A program made the position numbers and the translations under genes. Under the pieces are notes generated by a model. That model worked only from the letters and a program-made list of their open reading frames with translations. It was not told the origin of the DNA and did not search any database. Positions 22,980 through 31,454 of a DNA stretch of 64,000 bases are shown piece by piece. This DNA is from a virus, in the IMG/VR virus record IMGVR_UViG_3300045136_000054, positions 28,873 through 92,872 of that record. One strand, written 5' to 3'. Numbering within the stretch: the stretch's first letter is position 1; each line of letters opens with the position of its first letter.

Positions 22980-23324
22980 ATGAAAGCTTACTTGATTATT
23001 GAATGTAAAACTAAAGATAATAATTTACACACAATTAATTTTTCATTTGATTTTTCAGATGATAATGAAAGGGGAGAATTTGTTGTAATTGCATTAAGAT
23101 TAATGAAAGGTGGATATGTTTCTTTAATAGAAACTTCTAAACAAATAGCAAAATTTTCAGAAGGTAAAATTATTATTAATCCTATTCATATTAATACGGT
23201 AGAGACATATTGTCTTTTTGATAATGAAAAATATACTCTTTCTAAAATGTTAAAAATTGCTGGGGAATGTGATATGCGAAAATTTAACAAAATAGATTGG
23301 GTTAAAATTAGAAAAAGTATATAA
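22980..23324 (+). CDS. Hypothetical protein, 114 aa
   Basis: Alternating beta-like first half with helix in the middle. No family recognised and no clear RBS. A CTAGGA/TCCTAG hairpin at about 23335-23359 may end the transcript. Confidence 0.6.
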   Translation: MKAYLIIECKTKDNNLHTINFSFDFSDDNERGEFVVIALRLMKGGYVSLIETSKQIAKFSEGKIIINPIHINTVETYCLFDNEKYTLSKMLKIAGECDMRKFNKIDWVKIRKSI

Positions 23325-23436
23325 TCCAGAGACACTAGGATGATCTCAGAGACTCCTAGAATATTATTCTTATATAGTAATTTTAAATATATAAAATCTA
23401 TTTATTAATTAATAAAAATATTTATCAAAATAACTG

Positions 23437-23465
23437 TTTACTTTTTGTTTGATATTAGATATAAT
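23437..23465 (+). promoter_or_regulatory. Promoter for structured RNA and tRNA cluster 3
   Basis: TTTACT (23437-23442), 17-base spacer, perfect TATAAT (23460-23465), 20 bases before the RNA element. Confidence 0.82.
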
Positions 23466-23484
23466 ATCTACATATTTTAAATAA

Positions 23485-23606
23485 AAACTCTGTCGCTAAG
23501 GGCCGACAAAAAATTGAGTATCTCCCAGTACTCAATTCAACAAATCGGCCGCTGTGGGAGCAGAAATCGGAGCGACTATAACTTTACAGCTTCGGGGGCA
23601 GAGTTT
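23485..23606 (+). ncRNA. Nested-helix RNA with loop pseudoknot
   Basis: The outer stem AAACTCTG/CAGAGTTT encloses GTCGCT/AGCGAC, which encloses GGCCGA/TCGGCC, which encloses a hairpin ATTGAGTA-TCTCCCAG-TACTCAAT. Six bases of that loop, CTCCCA (23522-23527), are complementary to TGGGAG (23555-23560), which lies outside the hairpin. That forms a pseudoknot. It begins about where the promoter would start transcription. No known ribozyme, riboswitch or sRNA class was recognised. Confidence 0.72.
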
Positions 23607-23806
23607 AAAAATACAGTTCATACTCAATTGCAGTTTGACTTATGGTCGTGATGATAATGAATGACTAAAGGATAGGTGTGATAAAGACCTTGTTGTGGGA
23701 AAATCAATATTATAATCACTTTTAATAAAAACCTTATTTTAGGGTTTTTATTAAAAATTTTTGAAATATCAATAAATAGATTTATGTTTAAATGGAGTAA
23801 TATAAA

Positions 23807-23911
23807 ATGGCTTTTATGATTAATACAAATAGAAAACAGACAGTGCAGATTAAAACTGCACAGGTCACTATTCGCACTATTGATCATAAACAAAATAGGG
23901 AATGGCCCTAA
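23807..23911 (+). CDS. Leader ORF, 34 aa, before tRNA cluster 3
   Basis: ATG behind TGGAG, encoding MAFMINTNRKQTVQIKTAQV and a polar tail. Located between promoter plus structured RNA and a terminator, like the ORFs at 14678 and 17863. Confidence 0.5.
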   Translation: MAFMINTNRKQTVQIKTAQVTIRTIDHKQNREWP

Positions 23912-23944
23912 ATAATATTATTCTCTTAAACACAAAAAATATAT

Positions 23945-23982
23945 TTAGGGTCAAAACGAAAGTTTAGACCCTAAGTTGTTTT
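23945..23982 (+). terminator. Intrinsic terminator
   Basis: TTAGGGTC pairs with GACCCTAA (14-base loop), followed by GTTGTTTT. Confidence 0.75.
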
Positions 23983-24000
23983 ATAATACTGGTAAAAATG

Positions 24001-24078
24001 GTAACGAGAGCCAAAATCCACCAGATTAAAAATGGATTTAAATAGGCGGAAATCTGGAGAAGCTGCACGAGATGCAGA
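24001..24078 (+). ncRNA. Pseudoknot RNA before tRNA-Asn
   Basis: AATCCA (24015-24020) pairs with TGGATT (24033-24038). CCAGATT (24021-24027) pairs with AATCTGG (24051-24057). The strands interleave, an H-type pseudoknot. A hairpin CTGCA-CGAGA-TGCAG follows (24063-24077). No family recognised. With almost no first loop, not every pair can form at once. Confidence 0.5.
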
Positions 24079-24097
24079 TCAAAAGATTAAAAATAGA

Positions 24098-24187
24098 TGT
24101 CCAGTGACCGGAGTTGGTAACGGCCCCGCCTGTTAAGCGGAGAGAGTAGAGATACTTACGCAGGTTCGATCCCTGCCTGGACAGCCA
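24098..24187 (+). tRNA. tRNA-Asn(GTT) with extra-long variable arm
   Basis: Acceptor TGTCCAG/CTGGACA, anticodon arm CCGC-CTGTTAA-GCGG, T-arm GCAGG-TTCGATC-CCTGC, encoded GCCA. The variable region holds a hairpin (AGTA-GAGA-TACT), giving 90 bases, which resembles a Ser or Leu body carrying an Asn anticodon. A standard Asn tRNA lies at 31535. Confidence 0.75.
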
Positions 24188-24220
24188 ATCATAATGTTAC
24201 AATTGAAAATGGAAAGCATT

Positions 24221-24295
24221 CGGCCCATGATGAAATTGGTATCATAATTGACTTTTAATCAATCTTTCTCAGTTCGAATCTGGGTGGGCCGACCA
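24221..24295 (+). tRNA. tRNA-Lys(TTT)
   Basis: Acceptor CGGCCCA/TGGGCCG, anticodon arm ATTGA-CTTTTAA-TCAAT, T-loop TTCGAAT, encoded ACCA. Confidence 0.9.
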
Positions 24296-24310
24296 AAAAT
24301 ACAAAAAATG

Positions 24311-24343
24311 ATGGAGGACAGGGGCAGTACTCTGCAGCCCCAT
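24311..24343 (+). ncRNA. Short hairpin with GGGGCAGTAC motif
   Basis: GATGG/CCATC encloses GGGGC/GCCCC. It contains GGGGCAGTAC, the sequence found in the variant T-arm of tRNA-Met at 18155. Possibly a tRNA remnant (it ends ATCA) or a processing signal. Confidence 0.3.
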
Positions 24344-24353
24344 CAAAATTTAT

Positions 24354-24427
24354 TGTTCCTTAGCTCAAAAGTAGAGCGCACGACTGATAATCGTGAGACG
24401 AAGGAGCGTTACCTTCAGGAACAACCA
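24354..24427 (+). tRNA. tRNA-Ile(GAT) with A54/T58 T-loop
   Basis: Acceptor TGTTCCT/AGGAACA, D-stem GCTC/GAGC, anticodon arm CACGA-CTGATAA-TCGTG, T-arm GAAGG-AGCGTTA-CCTTC, encoded ACCA. All stems are intact. Confidence 0.88.
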
Positions 24428-24496
24428 AAGACACTAACAACAATTAAAAATTTTAAACTTTTATCATCTTTGAAAAGAAAAATGTGTTTTGACAAT

Positions 24497-24571
24497 TGGG
24501 GTCTGGTGTAATTGGCAGCACCTCACTCTTTGACAGTGATAGTCTCAGTTCGAATCTGGGGGCCCTAGCCA
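24497..24571 (+). tRNA. tRNA-Gln(TTG)
   Basis: Acceptor TGGGGTC/GGCCCTA, anticodon arm TCACT-CTTTGAC-AGTGA, T-loop TTCGAAT, encoded GCCA. Confidence 0.87.
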
Positions 24572-24632
24572 AGTTATTAAAATCTGATATAAAAAGTAAA
24601 TTTTTAACTCTAGAGAAAACTAGAGTTTCTAT

Positions 24633-24722
24633 GGTGTATGAAGAGCAAAGTGGTCGCGCCCTGTGTCTGTGAAACACAGTTCCTAAAGGATATAGCCGGT
24701 TCGAGTCCGGCCATACACCCCA
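24633..24722 (+). tRNA. tRNA-His(GTG) with extended variable region
   Basis: G at -1 opposite C73, the His identity pair. Acceptor GTGTATG/CATACAC, anticodon arm TGTGT-CTGTGAA-ACACA, T-loop TTCGAGT, encoded CCA. The variable region holds a TCCT-AA-AGGA hairpin not normal for His (90 bases in all). Confidence 0.83.
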
Positions 24723-24786
24723 AAAAATTTTAAATAATATGTATTAAATAATTTGTATATTATTATAATTATATATTATTAAACAT

Positions 24787-24884
24787 GTATTCCAACCAAC
24801 CAAATACTACTTACGATACCGAATGAACGAAATCTTGTTCCTAATGAGATTCTAATATCAAGGTTTGATTCTTGTTGTTGATAC
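24787..24884 (+). ncRNA. Possible degenerate tRNA
   Basis: A T-arm-like CAAGG-TTTGATT-CTTG and GTAT/ATAC ends, but no clear anticodon arm and no CCA. The 255-base stretch 24723-24978 holds nothing else recognisable. Confidence 0.22.
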
Positions 24885-24978
24885 TAATTAAAATAGTAAT
24901 TAAATTTTAATGTATAAAAAAATTAATTAATTTAATAAATAATTAAGAGTATTTTTATAAATTTATGGAGAAATTATC

Positions 24979-25236
24979 ATGAAATTAATAAAAGAATTAT
25001 TATCTGAGAAAATGTGGTCTGGTGATGTAGAAACAAAAAAGCATCCTCCCGAAAATTTATTTGCTAATGGTTCAGCTGAAGATATAGCATCTTGGTTAAA
25101 AAGTTCACACAAAGACTTAAAATCTGCCATGAGTGCATTGAATTTCTATATTAATAGAGCTGGTAAAAATTTAAGTACAGAAAGAAGATCAATATTAGAA
25201 AAAACAAAAGATATTTTGAGAAAAAAATTTGAATAA
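24979..25236 (+). CDS. Putative head-targeted protein, 85 aa (MKLIKELLSE start)
   Basis: N-terminus MKLIKELLSE|K, then MWSGDVETKKHPPENLFANG and a helical C-terminus. No catalytic motif. RBS GGAGAA. Starts a two-gene unit: its stop overlaps the next start region with no gap. Confidence 0.7.
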   Translation: MKLIKELLSEKMWSGDVETKKHPPENLFANGSAEDIASWLKSSHKDLKSAMSALNFYINRAGKNLSTERRSILEKTKDILRKKFE

Positions 25237-26250
25237 ATGAAAATTATTAAATCTTTTTTATCTTTATTAGAAGGTGGTTGGGGCACAACACTCAATCAAA
25301 ATACAAAATTGACTCCACCATTAGTTCGTAAAGTATTACATTTAACTGAAAAATTTTTTGATAAATATAATAAGTATGCAAAAAAAGAAGGTTTCAATGA
25401 AATAGAATTTATTGGTCCTGTTGGTTCAGTATCATATTATGATAAAGATGATCCTGAAAAAGAATATGGTGATATTGATTGTTTAATTAGTATACCAAAA
25501 GATGAATCAAAATCAGATTATAAAAATGTAAAAATAAATTATGACAATATTTTAAATTTTGTTGAAAAATCAAATTTACCATATATTGTCCCAGTTCCAG
25601 AATCAAAAACAGCTGGACAATTTATCATGATTAAAGATGGTGATAATTATGTTCAAGTTGATTTAATCTTTACTTTTACACATACAAAAGATTGGGCAAA
25701 AGCTAGATATAAACCTGAACATGGTGTTAAAGGTGCATTATATGGAAATTTATTATCATCATTAGCAGAAATTCTTAATTTATCAATTCAGGGTTATGGA
25801 GTACAACAAAAAACAAAAGATGGAATAGTTGTTCCTTTCAGAACACAAAAAGCAGATTTAAAAACTATTAGTATTAATCCTAAAGAATTTTTAATAGATA
25901 TATTAATTAATATTGTTGGTAAAAATGCAAAAATTCATAATGATTTAAAAAAATATTCTGGTTTTAATCTTGAGAATGTTAAAATAGAAGATATTGCGAG
26001 AGGAATAAAAGGATTAGCAAAATCATTTACGTTAAATGATGCATATAATAAAGGTCAACTTAGAAATATTTCAGATGAAAATGATTTTTTAGAAAAAGTT
26101 GCATCAATATATAGAAAGAAAATGGATAAAGCAATAACAGCAACAAAATTTGATAAAGTTACATCAGAATACGGAAAAGAAAAAGCACAAAAGGTTAAAC
26201 AACAATTTGATGAAGTATCAAAAAAGATAATAGATTTTCTTAAATCATAA
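25237..26250 (+). CDS. Pol-beta-type nucleotidyltransferase with head-targeting-like N-terminus
   Basis: 337 residues. The start MKIIKSFLSLLE|G fits the targeting pattern. A nucleotidyltransferase core follows with FIGPVGSVSYY (G-S strand), EYGDIDCLI (metal-binding D-x-D) and VQVDLIF (third Asp). The C-terminal half is helical and Lys-rich. It could transfer NMP to RNA, protein or small molecule. If carried in the virion it would be an injected effector; this is inferred from the N-terminus only. Confidence 0.72.
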   Translation: MKIIKSFLSLLEGGWGTTLNQNTKLTPPLVRKVLHLTEKFFDKYNKYAKKEGFNEIEFIGPVGSVSYYDKDDPEKEYGDIDCLISIPKDESKSDYKNVKINYDNILNFVEKSNLPYIVPVPESKTAGQFIMIKDGDNYVQVDLIFTFTHTKDWAKARYKPEHGVKGALYGNLLSSLAEILNLSIQGYGVQQKTKDGIVVPFRTQKADLKTISINPKEFLIDILINIVGKNAKIHNDLKKYSGFNLENVKIEDIARGIKGLAKSFTLNDAYNKGQLRNISDENDFLEKVASIYRKKMDKAITATKFDKVTSEYGKEKAQKVKQQFDEVSKKIIDFLKS

Positions 26251-26339
26251 AAGGATATATTGTATTTAAATTCACATTTCAATCAACAACCATAAAATTC
26301 CTATAAAAATTATATAGAAGCGATGATCAAAGATCTTAT

Positions 26340-26432
26340 TTGTATAAATAAATATATGGTTAGGAAGTTCTTAGGCGGAACTCCAACCTCAGCTACAGGT
26401 GAACTGGGCTGTCCCATACAATTTTATTTATA
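26340..26432 (+). ncRNA. Structured region at left side of the TnpB element
   Basis: TATAAATAAA and TTTATTTATA form a perfect inverted repeat around a GC-richer core (about 26358-26422) containing AAGTTC/GAACT and other short stems. May be the element's left-end structure or a 5' regulatory RNA. Confidence 0.45.
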
Positions 26433-26441
26433 CAGAGCAAA

Positions 26442-27683
26442 ATGATTCTTATGGCATACAAGTATCGGTTATATCCAACCAAAGAACAAGAGCAGTTCTT
26501 GTTGCAGAACTTTGGTGCAGTTCGTTTTGTCTGGAATCAACTGGTAGCTAACTTCAATTCTTGGTCTAAAGATGGACCAAACCAAACGGTCACAGAAAAG
26601 ACCTTGAAAGATGATCCCAGATATCCTTGGTTGAACGAAGCCATCAGCTATGCACTTCAGCAAAAGCGAATGGACTTTGATGAAACCAAAAAGCAATTCT
26701 TCAACAAGAAACGAGCAGTTAAACTTGGGCGAATGAAGTTCAAACGTAAAGGTAAATCACGAGATTCATTCAAAATTCCCGCGGCATCATTGGGTGGAAT
26801 GAAGGCGTTTGATTTAAATGCTGGAACAATCAAGCTCACAAAAATGACACCAATGAAAATGGTTGTTGATCGAAAGTTCCGTGGAGCGCCCAAATCAGTA
26901 ACAGTTTCGAAAAACAAAGCAAACCAGTATTTTGTAAGCGTTCTGGTGGAAGAAGCAAAACCAGAACCTTTACCAAATACCTATCGTGCTGTAGGTATTG
27001 ATCTTGGGTTGAAAGATTTGGCTGTTCTCAGTGACGGTCACAAACTAGCAAATCCAAGGTGGTTTAGAGAAAGCCAATCTAAACTAAAAAGAGCACAACA
27101 GCATTTGAGTCGGAAGCAAAAAGGTAGCAATCGCCGCAAGCAGCAACAGTTGAAGGTCAATCGCATATATTTGAAAATTTCTAATCAGCGAGAACACCTA
27201 CAACATGAGTTTTCTAAATGGCTTGTCAAGAATTATGACTACATCTATCTTGAGGATCTAGCTATCCAAGGTATGATGCAGTCTAAGAACAAGACTCGAA
27301 ACAAGAACATTGCGGATGCGAGTTGGTCTTCATTGGTATCTAAAATTGAGTACAAAGCAAATTGGTATGGCAAGGAATTTGCCAAGGTTGATCGCTACTT
27401 TGCTTCTAGTCAAATTTGTTCTACTTGTGGTCATCATGATGGTAAAAAATCGCTTGATGCCCGTCGTTGGACATGTCCCGTCTGTGGTGTAGTGCATGAT
27501 CGAGACTTGAATGCTGCTAAGAACATCGAACAAGAAGCCTCTAGAGATCTTGTCAATTGGATTAAAAGAGGTGCAAGAGAATTAAACTCGGCCGAATCAG
27601 TCGAGAACAGACACAGAGAGGTCATAAGTCCAGTGGTCGGTACGACATTGGCTGCTTCGTTGAAGTGTCCAGTGGTTTTATAG
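26442..27683 (+). mobile_element. tnpB: IS200/IS605-family TnpB element without TnpA
   Basis: Encodes a 413-residue TnpB, an RNA-guided nuclease ancestral to Cas12. The N-terminal helix-turn-helix is YKYRLYPTKEQEQFL. The RuvC residues are present: Asp in GIDLGLKDLA (about 187), Glu in YLEDLAIQ (about 271) and Asp in HDRDLNAAKN (about 352). A four-Cys zinc finger (CSTCG...CPVCG, 326-345) is intact, so it looks active. No tnpA lies nearby. Its GC content is visibly higher than that of flanking genes, indicating transfer. A hairpin near its 3' end (27630-27651) is where the omega RNA would be expected. Confidence 0.9.
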
Positions 27684-27711
27684 AATTTTGTGAAATCACA
27701 TGATTATGAAT

Positions 27712-27939
27712 AATAGGAGAAAAGATGGATTTCAATACACTTAAACAAAAACTTCAAAAAAAATATTCAACAAAATTTCAAGATCAATTTTCAGAAGAAA
27801 TATGGCAAACAACATACAAAGATTAAATAGGAGAAAAGATGGATTTCAATACACTTAAACAAAAACTTCAAAAAAAATATTCAACAAAATTTCAAGATCA
27901 ATTTTCAGAAGAAATATGGCAAACAACATACAAAGATTA
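27712..27939 (+). repeat. Perfect 114-bp tandem duplication of the nrdJ start
   Basis: Copy 1 is 27712-27825 and copy 2 is 27826-27939, identical, including RBS and first codons of nrdJ. Copy 1 yields a 33-codon ORF (27725-27826) ending TAA at the junction. Copy 2 continues into the full gene. The duplication starts 28 bases after tnpB, which suggests a link to the insertion event or its repair. Confidence 0.92.
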
Positions 27940-29176
27940 TAATGATAAAACAATAGATGATACTCTTTTTAGAGTCGCAAAAACAATAGCATCAGCAGAA
28001 GAAACTGAAGAAAAGCGTATCGAGTGGACCGAAAAATTTTATGATATGCTTAGTGAATTTAAAGTTACTGCTGGTGGTAGAATTTATGCAAATGCTGGGA
28101 CAGAATGGAAAGGTACAACATTTATTAATTGCTTTGTTGCACCTAGAGCAAATAATGATATAGACTCATTAAGTAATATTATTAAAACATTAAATGATCA
28201 AGCACAAACACTCAAAAGTGAGGGTGGATGGGGAGAAAATTTTAGTTGGATAAGACCGCGTGGTGCTTTTATTTATGGGATTGGCGTTGAAACGCCAGGT
28301 GCTGTAAAATATATGGAATTATTTGATAAATCATCTGATATTATTACTTCTGGTTCAGGTAAAAAATCAACACATGTAAAAGCGAAAGGTAAAATTAGAA
28401 AGGGCGCGATGATGGCAGTATTAGATGTTTGGCACCCTGATATTATAGAATTTATTACAGCAAAACAATCATCAGGAAGATTGACAAAATTTAATATGTC
28501 AGTAAATTGTTCAGATGAATTTATGTCAAAGGTTATAAAAGCATTAGAATTACAAAAACAAATTGATTCATTATCAGATGATGATGAAAATAAACAAATT
28601 TTAATTAAAGAAAAAGAAGAAATTGATAAATGGAATTTACGTTTCCCAGACACAAGTCATCCAAAATATAAAAAAGAATGGAAAGGTGACATTAAGCAAT
28701 GGGAATCAGCTGGGTATCCAACAATAGTGTATCAAACAGTATCAGCAACTTGGCTATGGAATTTAATTATGGAATCAACATATAATCGCGCAGAGCCAGG
28801 TGTTTTATTTTTAGATCGTGCAAATTATTTTAATCCATTAAATTATGCTGAAACAATTTATTCGACAAATCCATGTTTAACTGGTGATACTTTAGTCACG
28901 ACAGATAAGGGTGAAATATCATTTTTTGAGTTGGCCAAAAGGTTTAAATCTGGTGAAAGCTTCAAAGTATTAACAATGAATATTGACACACAAAATACAG
29001 AATTTGAAGATATAACTTTTGTCGACAAAACACGTAATAATGCTAATGTTATCGAATTAGAATTAGAAGATTCTACAGTCATTAAATTAACACCAGATCA
29101 TAAAGTCTATACTGAAAATCGTGGGTATGTTAATGCATCTGACTTAACAACAGACGATATTTTAATAGGTATTTAA
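27839..29176 (+). CDS. nrdJ: Class II ribonucleotide reductase, N-terminal part fused to split-intein N fragment
   Basis: 445 residues. Residues 1-345 are the N-extein of an adenosylcobalamin-dependent reductase (INCFVAP, SEGGWGENFSW, FLDRANYFNPLN), ending IYSTNP. From residue 346 (base 28874) a 100-residue intein N fragment begins CLTGDTLV and includes block B TPDHKVYTENRGY. It ends at a stop, so ligation must occur in trans with the product starting at 29292. Splicing restores the conserved NPCGE motif. The sequence resembles the NrdJ-1 split intein as I remember it. Confidence 0.92.
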   Translation: MDFNTLKQKLQKKYSTKFQDQFSEEIWQTTYKDYNDKTIDDTLFRVAKTIASAEETEEKRIEWTEKFYDMLSEFKVTAGGRIYANAGTEWKGTTFINCFVAPRANNDIDSLSNIIKTLNDQAQTLKSEGGWGENFSWIRPRGAFIYGIGVETPGAVKYMELFDKSSDIITSGSGKKSTHVKAKGKIRKGAMMAVLDVWHPDIIEFITAKQSSGRLTKFNMSVNCSDEFMSKVIKALELQKQIDSLSDDDENKQILIKEKEEIDKWNLRFPDTSHPKYKKEWKGDIKQWESAGYPTIVYQTVSATWLWNLIMESTYNRAEPGVLFLDRANYFNPLNYAETIYSTNPCLTGDTLVTTDKGEISFFELAKRFKSGESFKVLTMNIDTQNTEFEDITFVDKTRNNANVIELELEDSTVIKLTPDHKVYTENRGYVNASDLTTDDILIGI

Positions 29177-29205
29177 AATGTCACATAGGTTTATAACTTC
29201 CATAG

Positions 29206-29322
29206 ATGTTAAAAAAAGAACAAGATATACCAATTATTATAATTGACAACATTAATGATTATTGTGAAAGTTACAAAAAGGAAAAAGCTATATGGAAACA
29301 AACAACAACCTCCGCAAATTAA
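29206..29322 (+). other. Gap between the two nrdJ halves, with a 38-codon ORF
   Basis: Bases 29177-29291 separate the halves. A small ORF from ATG 29206 overlaps the start of the C-half. It may be what is left of a homing-endonuclease gene, as seen more clearly in the second split intein at 47502. No clear similarity can be read. Confidence 0.3.
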
Positions 29323-31010
29323 AAATTAAATCTATAAAAATAACTGAAAATCAAGATGTTTTTGATTTAACTACTACCAAAAATCATAATTTTTTTGCAA
29401 ATGGAATTTTAGTTCATAATTGTGGTGAACAAATGTTGGCTCCAGGTGGTATTTGTTGTTTATCTTCATTAAATTTAACTCAATTTATTAATGAAGATTG
29501 TACAGATTTTGATTATAAAAAAATAGCAAAATATACAGGTTATCTTGTTCGTTTCTTAGATAATGTTAATACTTTATCTAATGCACCACTTCCTGAATAT
29601 GAATATTCAATGAAAAATAAGCGTCGCATTGGTATTGGTATTCTTGGTTGGGCATCATCATTATTTATGTTGAAAATAAAATTTGGTTCTGATAAATCAC
29701 ATGAATTGCGTGAAAAGGTTATGTCTACCATAGCTAGAAGTGCATATATGTCATCTATTGATTTAGCAGAAGAAAAAGGAATGTTTAAATTATGTGACCC
29801 ACAAAAACATTCTGAAAATCCATTTATTCAATCATTAGGTCTATCAAAATCATATATGGAAAAATTAAAAACTGTTGGAATTAGGAATAGTTCATTATTA
29901 TCGATACAACCAACAGGAAATACTTCTATATTAGCAAATGTTGTATCTAGTGGATTAGAACCAATATTTATGCCAGAATATATAAGAACGGTTATTGTTC
30001 CATCTATTCCAGAAGATATGATTGAAGAAACACCTAAATGGTACGATGGTGAGTGGCATGAAACAAAAATTTTTAAATTCACAAAAGAAGGTGATGAAGA
30101 AATTCTTAAAGGAAAACATAATGGTATAGTTTATAAAATCGATAAAAATAGAGGATTGACTAAAGAGGTTACGTGTTCTGATTATGGTGTTAGATATTTA
30201 AAAGAAAAAAATGAATGGAATCCAAAAGCACCATGGGCTGTTACTGCATTGAATGGATTGACTGTTGAAGATCATGTTAATGATTTAGTTGGATTTGCAA
30301 GATGGGTTGACAGTGCTATGTCAAAAACTGTCAATGTTCCACATGAATATCCATTTGATGATTTTAAAAATGTTTATTTAGATGTTTATAAATCTGGATA
30401 TGTTAAAGGTGTAACAACATACAGAACAGGTACAATGACAGCTGTACTATCTTCAAAAGAAACAGATAAAAATGGTTATGATGAGGAAATTATTTTAGAT
30501 GATGTAATTCTTCCAGAAACTGCAGAAGCATCAATGAAAACTTTACGTGCTGAAGGAAGAAAATGGTATCTAACTGTTGTTTGGAATGAAACACGCACTA
30601 GACCATTTGCATTATTTGTTCATACAAATCATCATGAAAAAAATGTTATAACATTAGATGCTATTGATAAATTGACAGAATTAGCAAAAAGAAAAAATAT
30701 TAAACAAGAGCATATAGATAAAGTGTTAGAAAAAATTAAATCAAATGATAATGCTTCTAAAATTGCTAGAATGATTTCTTTAAATCTTAGACATGGAGTA
30801 TTAATCAAAAATATTGTTGCAACACTTGATAGCATTAAAGATGTTTATGTTGGAAGTTTTATTTTCCAGATTAAAAAATTTCTAGCATCATTTATTAAAG
30901 ATGGTGAAATAGTTGAAGGTGCAAAATGTACAGAATGTGGAAGTGAAAAGGTTGTATATCAAGAAGGATGTCATAAATGTATGCAATGTGGTTCTAGTAA
31001 ATGTGGATAA
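29292..31010 (+). CDS. nrdJ: Split-intein C fragment fused to class II ribonucleotide reductase C-terminal part
   Basis: 572 residues. The first 43 are the intein C fragment ending HNFFANGILVHN (catalytic C-terminal Asn). The C-extein then starts with Cys (CGEQMLAPGG). It carries the rest of the reductase barrel and ends in a Cys-rich tail (CTECGSEKV...CMQCGSSKCG) typical of NrdJ re-reduction. Class II needs vitamin B12 and no NrdB, and no nrdB is seen here. Supplies deoxynucleotides for phage replication. Confidence 0.92.
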   Translation: METNNNLRKLKIKSIKITENQDVFDLTTTKNHNFFANGILVHNCGEQMLAPGGICCLSSLNLTQFINEDCTDFDYKKIAKYTGYLVRFLDNVNTLSNAPLPEYEYSMKNKRRIGIGILGWASSLFMLKIKFGSDKSHELREKVMSTIARSAYMSSIDLAEEKGMFKLCDPQKHSENPFIQSLGLSKSYMEKLKTVGIRNSSLLSIQPTGNTSILANVVSSGLEPIFMPEYIRTVIVPSIPEDMIEETPKWYDGEWHETKIFKFTKEGDEEILKGKHNGIVYKIDKNRGLTKEVTCSDYGVRYLKEKNEWNPKAPWAVTALNGLTVEDHVNDLVGFARWVDSAMSKTVNVPHEYPFDDFKNVYLDVYKSGYVKGVTTYRTGTMTAVLSSKETDKNGYDEEIILDDVILPETAEASMKTLRAEGRKWYLTVVWNETRTRPFALFVHTNHHEKNVITLDAIDKLTELAKRKNIKQEHIDKVLEKIKSNDNASKIARMISLNLRHGVLIKNIVATLDSIKDVYVGSFIFQIKKFLASFIKDGEIVEGAKCTECGSEKVVYQEGCHKCMQCGSSKCG

Positions 31011-31040
31011 AATATTATTGATTAATATTATAAAAAATAA

Positions 31041-31071
31041 TTAACACTTTTTATTGATTTTATGATATAAT
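31041..31071 (+). promoter_or_regulatory. Promoter before rIIB-like gene
   Basis: TATAAT at 31066-31071. The -35 is poor (TTAACA at 31041, spacing 19). Confidence 0.45.
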
Positions 31072-31163
31072 ATTTTCATTGTTTTTCCTATATTTAGAGG
31101 ATATAATTAGAGATGATAAAATTTTTTACAAAGGAAAAGAAATTCACGGTTCTTTAATAAAAA

Positions 31164-31379
31164 ATGTTATCAATATTAAAAATGGGTTTTGACGTATCGC
31201 GATACGTAAAATTTTTAGAGTTGCTAATACAAAATCCAAGTTCTTCATCTGTCAATGAATTATGGGATTTTATGGAAAATAATAATTTACCAATTTCAGA
31301 AGACGGACATCTTTTAGCATATAAAAAAGTTAGATTTGATTTCAAAGATATTTACACAAAATCTAAAGTGTTATCATAG
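31164..31379 (+). CDS. rIIB-like N-terminal domain protein, 71 aa
   Basis: The segment FLELLIQNPSSSSVNELWDF followed by LPISEDGHLLAYKKVRFDF matches the start region of T4 rIIB-type proteins (a QNPS...VNEL...EDG-x-LAYK pattern). rIIB is about 300 residues, so this is a free-standing short version or a truncated gene. Function in this form unknown. Confidence 0.65.
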   Translation: MLSILKMGFDVSRYVKFLELLIQNPSSSSVNELWDFMENNNLPISEDGHLLAYKKVRFDFKDIYTKSKVLS

Positions 31380-31388
31380 TAAAACGTA

Positions 31389-31417
31389 TTTACTTTTTAA
31401 TAAAACTATGATATAAT
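31389..31417 (+). promoter_or_regulatory. Promoter for tRNA-Thr, tRNA-Asn and RNase P RNA
   Basis: TTTACT (31389-31394), 17-base spacer, TATAAT (31412-31417). Confidence 0.82.
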
Positions 31418-31454
31418 ATTCTCTGTTAAGAATAAAGATTAATAAATATATAAT

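Noticed and set aside
24248-24511. Open frame across tRNA-Lys and tRNA-Ile
   Set aside because: Same reason: tRNA sequence read as codons.
28273-28653. Minus-strand 126-codon frame opposite nrdJ
   Set aside because: Fully antisense to a strong coding gene, without RBS or family motif.
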